Below, piece after piece: positions 60,389-64,000 of a DNA stretch of 64,000 nucleotides. This stretch comes from Prauserella alba (GTDB lineage Bacteria > Actinomycetota > Actinomycetes > Mycobacteriales > Pseudonocardiaceae). Position numbers and translations under genes: made by a program. Numbering within the stretch: position 1 is the stretch's first letter; each line of letters begins with the position of its first letter. The stretch covers positions 434,001-498,000 of the forward strand of contig NZ_JAMTCH010000004.1 in assembly GCF_024171735.1 (NCBI RefSeq). The letters are read 5' to 3'. The notes beneath the pieces were generated by a model. It ran no database searches. It saw nothing but the letters and a program-made list of their open reading frames with translations, and had not been told where the DNA came from.

Positions 60389-61759
60389 ATGTCGCTGATG
60401 CCCGTGACCGACTCGATGTTCTTGGCGATCGAAACCCGCGAACACCCGATGCACGTGGGCGGGCTGCAGTTGTTCACGCCGCCCGACGACGCCGGGCCCG
60501 AGTACCTGCGCGAGCTCCGCGAAACCCTGCTGCAGCGCACGACCGTGCGGGAGACGTTCCAGCGGCGGTTGCGCAGACCGGTCAACACCGCGGGCTATCT
60601 CGCGTGGCAGCGCGACCCCCAGCTCGACCTCGACTACCACTTCCGCCACTCGGCACTACCCGGCCCCGGCCGCATCCGTGAACTGCTCGAACTGACGTCC
60701 CGCTGGCACAGCACCCTGCTCGACCGGCACCGCCCGCTCTGGGAGGTGCACCTCGTCGAAGGACTCGCCGACGGACGGTTCGCCGTGTACAGCAAGATCC
60801 ACCACGCGATGATGGACGGCGTGTCCGCCCTGCGGCAGGCGACCGGCGTGCTGTCGGACGACCCCGACGACCGCTCGTGCCCGCCGCCGTGGGGTAAACG
60901 CGACACCCGGCGGCGCACGCCGCGCGGCGCGCCGGACCCGATGGAGGCGCTGCGCACCGCAGCCGGAACTGCACGGGAGCTCGCCGGTGCACCCGGCGCG
61001 GCGCTGTCGGTGGCTCGCGAAGCGTTCCGCGAACGCACGCTCACCCTGCCCCTCGAAGCGCCGCGGACGATGTTCAACGTGCCGATCGGCGGCGCCAGAC
61101 GGTTCGCCGCACAGTCGTGGCCGCTGGAGCGGATCAGGACGGTCGCCTCGTCAGCCGGGGTGAGCCGCAACGACGTCGTACTCGCCATGTGCGGTGGTGC
61201 GCTGCGCGAGTATCTGATCGAACGACACGCGCTGCCGACCTCGCCGCTGACCGCGATGGTGCCGGTGTCGATGCGGTCGGCACGCGAGGTGGGAGAGTCC
61301 TCCGGCAACCAGATCGGCGCGTTGCTCGCGAATCTCGGCACCGACCTGCAGGACGCCGACGAGCGCCTGGCGACCGTCGCGAGGTCCACCTCGGAGGCCA
61401 AACGCGTGTTCCGGGAACTCACCCCGTTGCAGGCGCTGCTGCTGTCGGCGTTCAACGTCGCTCCCCTCGCGGCGAGCCCCGTGCCGGGAATCGCCGGGAA
61501 CACCCGTCCGCCGTTCAACCTGGTGATCTCGAACGTGCCGGGGCCCCGTAAGCAGATGTACTGGAACGGGGCGCGGCTCGACGGCATCTACCCCGCGTCG
61601 GTGCTGCTGGACGGGCAGGCGGTGAACATCACGCTGACCACGTCGGGCGACAACCTCGACGTCGGCATCACGGGTTGCCGACGCAGCGTGCCGCATCTGC
61701 AGCGCCTCCTCACACACCTCGACACGGCGTTGACGGACCTGGAGAAGACCACCCGCTGA
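60389..61759 (+). CDS. Wax ester synthase/diacylglycerol acyltransferase (WS/DGAT)
   Basis: 456 residues. The catalytic HHxxxDG is in YSKIHHAMMDGVSALRQA (about 135-150); RPLWEVHLVEGL precedes it, and SRNDVVLAMCGGALREYL and NLVISNVPGPRKQMY are further family motifs. It makes triacylglycerol or wax esters for carbon storage from acyl-CoA. The GGGAGGT is 10-16 nt upstream of the ATG. Divergent from the GST-like gene. Acyl-CoA from the catabolic operons of the window could feed it, but there is no direct link. Confidence 0.9.
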   Translation: MSLMPVTDSMFLAIETREHPMHVGGLQLFTPPDDAGPEYLRELRETLLQRTTVRETFQRRLRRPVNTAGYLAWQRDPQLDLDYHFRHSALPGPGRIRELLELTSRWHSTLLDRHRPLWEVHLVEGLADGRFAVYSKIHHAMMDGVSALRQATGVLSDDPDDRSCPPPWGKRDTRRRTPRGAPDPMEALRTAAGTARELAGAPGAALSVAREAFRERTLTLPLEAPRTMFNVPIGGARRFAAQSWPLERIRTVASSAGVSRNDVVLAMCGGALREYLIERHALPTSPLTAMVPVSMRSAREVGESSGNQIGALLANLGTDLQDADERLATVARSTSEAKRVFRELTPLQALLLSAFNVAPLAASPVPGIAGNTRPPFNLVISNVPGPRKQMYWNGARLDGIYPASVLLDGQAVNITLTTSGDNLDVGITGCRRSVPHLQRLLTHLDTALTDLEKTTR

Positions 61760-61817
61760 CACCCACCCGGCCGGCCACCCGCAGTAACCGGACGGGCCGC
61801 CCCCTCAGCCGGCGAAA

Positions 61818-61870
61818 GCCCCCAAGGGCACTTTGGTCGCACTCAATGCAACCAAAGTGCCCTTGGGGGC
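61818..61870. terminator. 20-bp perfect hairpin, bidirectional terminator and possible dispersed repeat
   Basis: GCCCCCAAGGGCACTTTGGT pairs exactly with its complement over a 13-nt loop between the convergent WS/DGAT and aldo/keto reductase genes. The stem is unusually long and A/T-containing for this genome; I recall very similar hairpins between genes of Amycolatopsis and relatives, so it may be a copy of a repeated element. Confidence 0.75.
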
Positions 61871-61891
61871 ATGACTGCCGACCACTGCGCG

Positions 61892-62866
61892 TCAGGCGAT
61901 GCCCTCCGGGCTTGCGCCCGTGACGGGGACGCCCGCCGCGGTGATGCGTTCGATCTCCGCCAGCTCGTCCGCCGTCAGCTCCAGGTCCGCGGCACCGACG
62001 CTGTCGGCGATGTTGCGCGCCCTGCGCGCACCGACGATCGCCACGTGCACACCCGGCTGCGCGAGCGTCCACGCGATGGCGAGCTGGCTGACACTCGCGT
62101 TCTTCCCCGCCGCGAACTCCTTCAGTTCCTCGACCACCGCGACGTTCCGCCTCAGGTTCTCGCCCTGGAACGCCGACGACTGCGACCGCCAGTCCGACGC
62201 CTCGAACGTGGCGTCGGCCGTCAGCCCGCCGGTCAACAGTCCGCTGCCGAGCGCGCTGTAGACCAGCACCCCGATGTCGTGGGATCGCGCGTACGGCAGC
62301 GGATCGGTCTCGATGTCACGGCGCAGCAGGTGGTACGGCGGCTGCAGTGTCTCGACCGGCCGCGTGCGATCGAACGCCGCGAGCTGCTCGCTGTCGTAAT
62401 TGGACACTCCCGCGTGGCGGATCTTGCCCTCGTCGACGAGTTCCTGCAGCGCCGACGCCGTCTCCTCGGCCGGTGTCCGCTCGTCGGGCCAGTGCACCTG
62501 GTAGAGGTCGATGTGGTCGACGCCGAGGTGACGCAAGCTCTGTTCCACCCCGCTGCGCAGGTACTCCCGGGTCGCCTTCCGCGGCCGGTCGCTGCCCGGT
62601 TCGATGCCGCCCTTCGTCGCGATGACGACACTGTCGCGGTCCCGGTCCAGATCGGGCCGCAACGCGGTGCCGAGCAGTTCCTCGGACGCGCCGAAGCCGT
62701 ACGCCTGCGCCGTGTCGAAGAATGTCACGCCCAGTTCGCGCGCTTGCCGGATGGCCTCGATCGCGGCGTCGGAGTCGAACGAGCCCCAGTCGCCGCCGAT
62801 CTGCCACGTACCGAAGCAGATGCGCGAGACGTCGAGGCCACTCCTGCCCAAGGTGATCGTCTGCAT
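61892..62866 (-). CDS. Aldo/keto reductase
   Basis: 324 residues, TIM barrel. The catalytic tetrad is in FFDTAQAYGFGASEE (Asp and Tyr), VVIATKGG (Lys) and LYQVHWPDE (His). Closest to YajO/YhdN-type reductases of aldehydes and ketones with NADPH. Its GGAGG is only one base before the ATG, so either the initiation site is unusual or the message starts elsewhere. Divergent from a small regulator gene. Confidence 0.87.
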   Translation of the reverse strand: MQTITLGRSGLDVSRICFGTWQIGGDWGSFDSDAAIEAIRQARELGVTFFDTAQAYGFGASEELLGTALRPDLDRDRDSVVIATKGGIEPGSDRPRKATREYLRSGVEQSLRHLGVDHIDLYQVHWPDERTPAEETASALQELVDEGKIRHAGVSNYDSEQLAAFDRTRPVETLQPPYHLLRRDIETDPLPYARSHDIGVLVYSALGSGLLTGGLTADATFEASDWRSQSSAFQGENLRRNVAVVEELKEFAAGKNASVSQLAIAWTLAQPGVHVAIVGARRARNIADSVGAADLELTADELAEIERITAAGVPVTGASPEGIA

Positions 62867-63002
62867 ACCTCCAGGGTTACCCCGCGTCGCCTTCGTTCGC
62901 ACCGTGAGGTCCTCCACCACGGCGAGGGGAATACGGCGACAACCGCCGACCCCAAAATACACGTTTGACAGTTGCGCTCGCGCCCGCGGAGACTGCCGTC
63001 TC

Positions 63003-63518
63003 GTGACCGAAGACCGCCTCGATCGCCTGCGCGTGCTCGCCCACCCACTGCGCATGCGACTGCTCTCGCTGCTGACCGGAGCGGCGATGAGCTCGGCCGA
63101 AGCCGCCCGCGAACTGGGTGAGAAACAGGCCAACGTCAGCTACCACCTGCGCCGCCTGCACACCGCCGGACTGGTGGAACCCGCAGGGGAAGTGGTGATC
63201 CGCGGTGGGCGTGCCAAACGCTACCGGCACGATCCGGCCAGCGCGGGCCCGTTTCTCGACCGGGAACCCGAGGAGGAACGCATCCTCCTCAACGCACTCG
63301 CCGACGAACTCACACGCCGGTCCGCACAGCGGAAACCGGGGGCCAAGTACTCGACCACGGACGCCGAGGTGTGGGTCGACGAGCGGGTCTGGCAACGCGC
63401 CCGCGCGCTGGCCAACGAACTCGGCAACCTGCTGCACGCCCACGCGAAGCCGCCCCGCACGCCCGGCACCCACCGGGTCAGCGCGACCGTCGCCCTGTTC
63501 CGCTTGGAGCAGCGATGA
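63003..63518 (+). CDS. ArsR-like HTH regulator
   Basis: 171 residues. Winged helix at about 10-70: VLAHPLRMRLLSLLTGAAMS then LGEKQANVSYHLRRLHTAG. The C-terminal half (about 85-171) is helical and without metal-binding cysteine or histidine clusters. GTG start. It overlaps the following MFS gene by ATGA, so the two form an operon and this gene probably regulates that transporter. Confidence 0.85.
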   Translation: MTEDRLDRLRVLAHPLRMRLLSLLTGAAMSSAEAARELGEKQANVSYHLRRLHTAGLVEPAGEVVIRGGRAKRYRHDPASAGPFLDREPEEERILLNALADELTRRSAQRKPGAKYSTTDAEVWVDERVWQRARALANELGNLLHAHAKPPRTPGTHRVSATVALFRLEQR

Positions 63519-64000
63519 CGGCGACACCGCCGCGCGAGCCCGCGCCGACCCCCGAAGGAATCACGGCTCCGCTCCGCCTGCCGGACTTCCGCAACCTGTT
63601 CCTCGGCCGCACGTTCGACGAGTTCGCCAACGCCATCGCGCCGGTCGCGCTGGCCTTCGCCGTCCTGGACCTCACCGGTTCACCCATCCAGCTCGGCCTC
63701 GTCGTCGGGGCGCGATCCCTGGCGAACGTCGCGTTCCTGCTGCTGGCGGGAGTCCTCGCCGACCGGTTCCCGCGCGCGGTGATCCTCCAGGGAACCGGCG
63801 CCGCGGCCGCGCTGACCCAGGCGGCCATCGCGGTCGGTGTCCTCTGTGGATTCGCGAACGTGCCGTTGCTCATCGCGCTGAGCGTCGCCAACGGAGCGGT
63901 GGCCGCGATCTCCCTGCCCGCCGCAGCGGCGCTGACCCCGCAAACCGTGCCGCCGTCACTGTTGACCCAGGCCAATGCACTCGTTCGTGCCGCGGCCAAC
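63515..64000 (+). CDS. MFS transporter, 3' partial
   Basis: The first 162 residues are visible before the window ends. PDFRNLFLGRTFDEFANAIA begins helix 1 and LLAGVLADRFPRAVILQGT is the motif A loop, which puts it in the drug-exporter-type major facilitators of the enterobactin/macrolide (EntS-like) class. Coupled to the regulator upstream by an ATGA overlap. Confidence 0.85.
   Translation, partial: MTATPPREPAPTPEGITAPLRLPDFRNLFLGRTFDEFANAIAPVALAFAVLDLTGSPIQLGLVVGARSLANVAFLLLAGVLADRFPRAVILQGTGAAAALTQAAIAVGVLCGFANVPLLIALSVANGAVAAISLPAAAALTPQTVPPSLLTQANALVRAAAN

Noticed and set aside
61818-61870. The long hairpin as a remnant of a CRISPR or transposon end
   Set aside because: Single copy in the window, located exactly between convergent genes, so a terminator (possibly a repeated one) explains it better.
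1-64000. CRISPR arrays, insertion sequences, prophage, integrase/attachment sites
   Set aside because: No regularly spaced direct repeats of 25-40 bp, no transposase or integrase motifs and no terminal repeats were seen.
1-64000. tRNA, rRNA or riboswitch genes
   Set aside because: No cloverleaf with a TTCGANTC-type T-loop, and no rRNA-like segment was found by eye; a dedicated covariance search would be needed for certainty.

Overview
The window is very GC-rich, densely coded, with many GTG starts, ATGA gene overlaps, many TetR/ArsR/MarR-type regulators and typical actinobacterial families (DUF5709, DUF4383, DinB-like TIGR03086 proteins, WS/DGAT, MmpS-like domains). It reads as chromosome of a soil or environmental actinomycete, probably Pseudonocardiaceae (Amycolatopsis, Saccharomonospora or Prauserella type); the exact genus is inference. 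I see no rRNA, tRNA, CRISPR, phage or insertion sequence.

Left part (1-7 kb): the 3' part of a Tm-1-like gene coupled to a PEP-hydrolase-like TIM-barrel gene and an SRPBCC gene, then an MmpS/DUF4190 membrane protein, a flavin-dependent oxidoreductase, a DUF421 protein, a bile-acid:sodium-symporter-family transporter and a decayed YncE-like beta-propeller gene.

7.0-16.3 kb is the metabolic core: a TetR regulator diverges from an eight-gene operon (badI, aliB, badH, aliA, badK, a 3-hydroxyacyl-CoA dehydrogenase, an acyl-CoA dehydrogenase and glutaryl-CoA dehydrogenase). Together these fit degradation of cyclohexanecarboxylate: CoA activation, ring desaturation, hydration, oxidation, ring opening to pimeloyl-CoA, then beta-oxidation to glutaryl-CoA and crotonyl-CoA. 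Only a thiolase is missing.

16.3-23.5 kb: a membrane acyltransferase with SGNH domain, an ArsR-AHSA1-TIGR03086 operon with a clear repressor/promoter layout, a BCCT osmolyte transporter and a TetR gene. 23.5-32.1 kb is a second acid-catabolism region: acyl-CoA dehydrogenase plus CaiB-type CoA-transferase diverging from a LysR gene, and a translationally coupled TAXI receptor, fused TRAP permease and two-subunit (glutaconate-type) CoA-transferase, i.e. uptake and CoA activation of an unidentified carboxylate.

32-48 kb: Gfo/Idh/MocA oxidoreductase, small export protein, several regulator/target pairs with palindromic operators (TetR, HxlR/RidA, TetR/MFS, TetR/MFS), a group of small acidic proteins including what looks like an internally deleted remnant of a release-factor-like gene, a P450, and a two-component system beside a NatAB-like ABC exporter. 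48-64 kb: two more P450s, an FAD-linked oxidase, a membrane protein gene broken by an in-frame TAG, MFS transporters, an SDR/MarR pair, a ThDP enzyme, a glutathionyl-hydroquinone-reductase-like protein with a duplicated 5' region, a wax ester synthase/DGAT, an aldo/keto reductase and a regulator-MFS pair running off the right edge.
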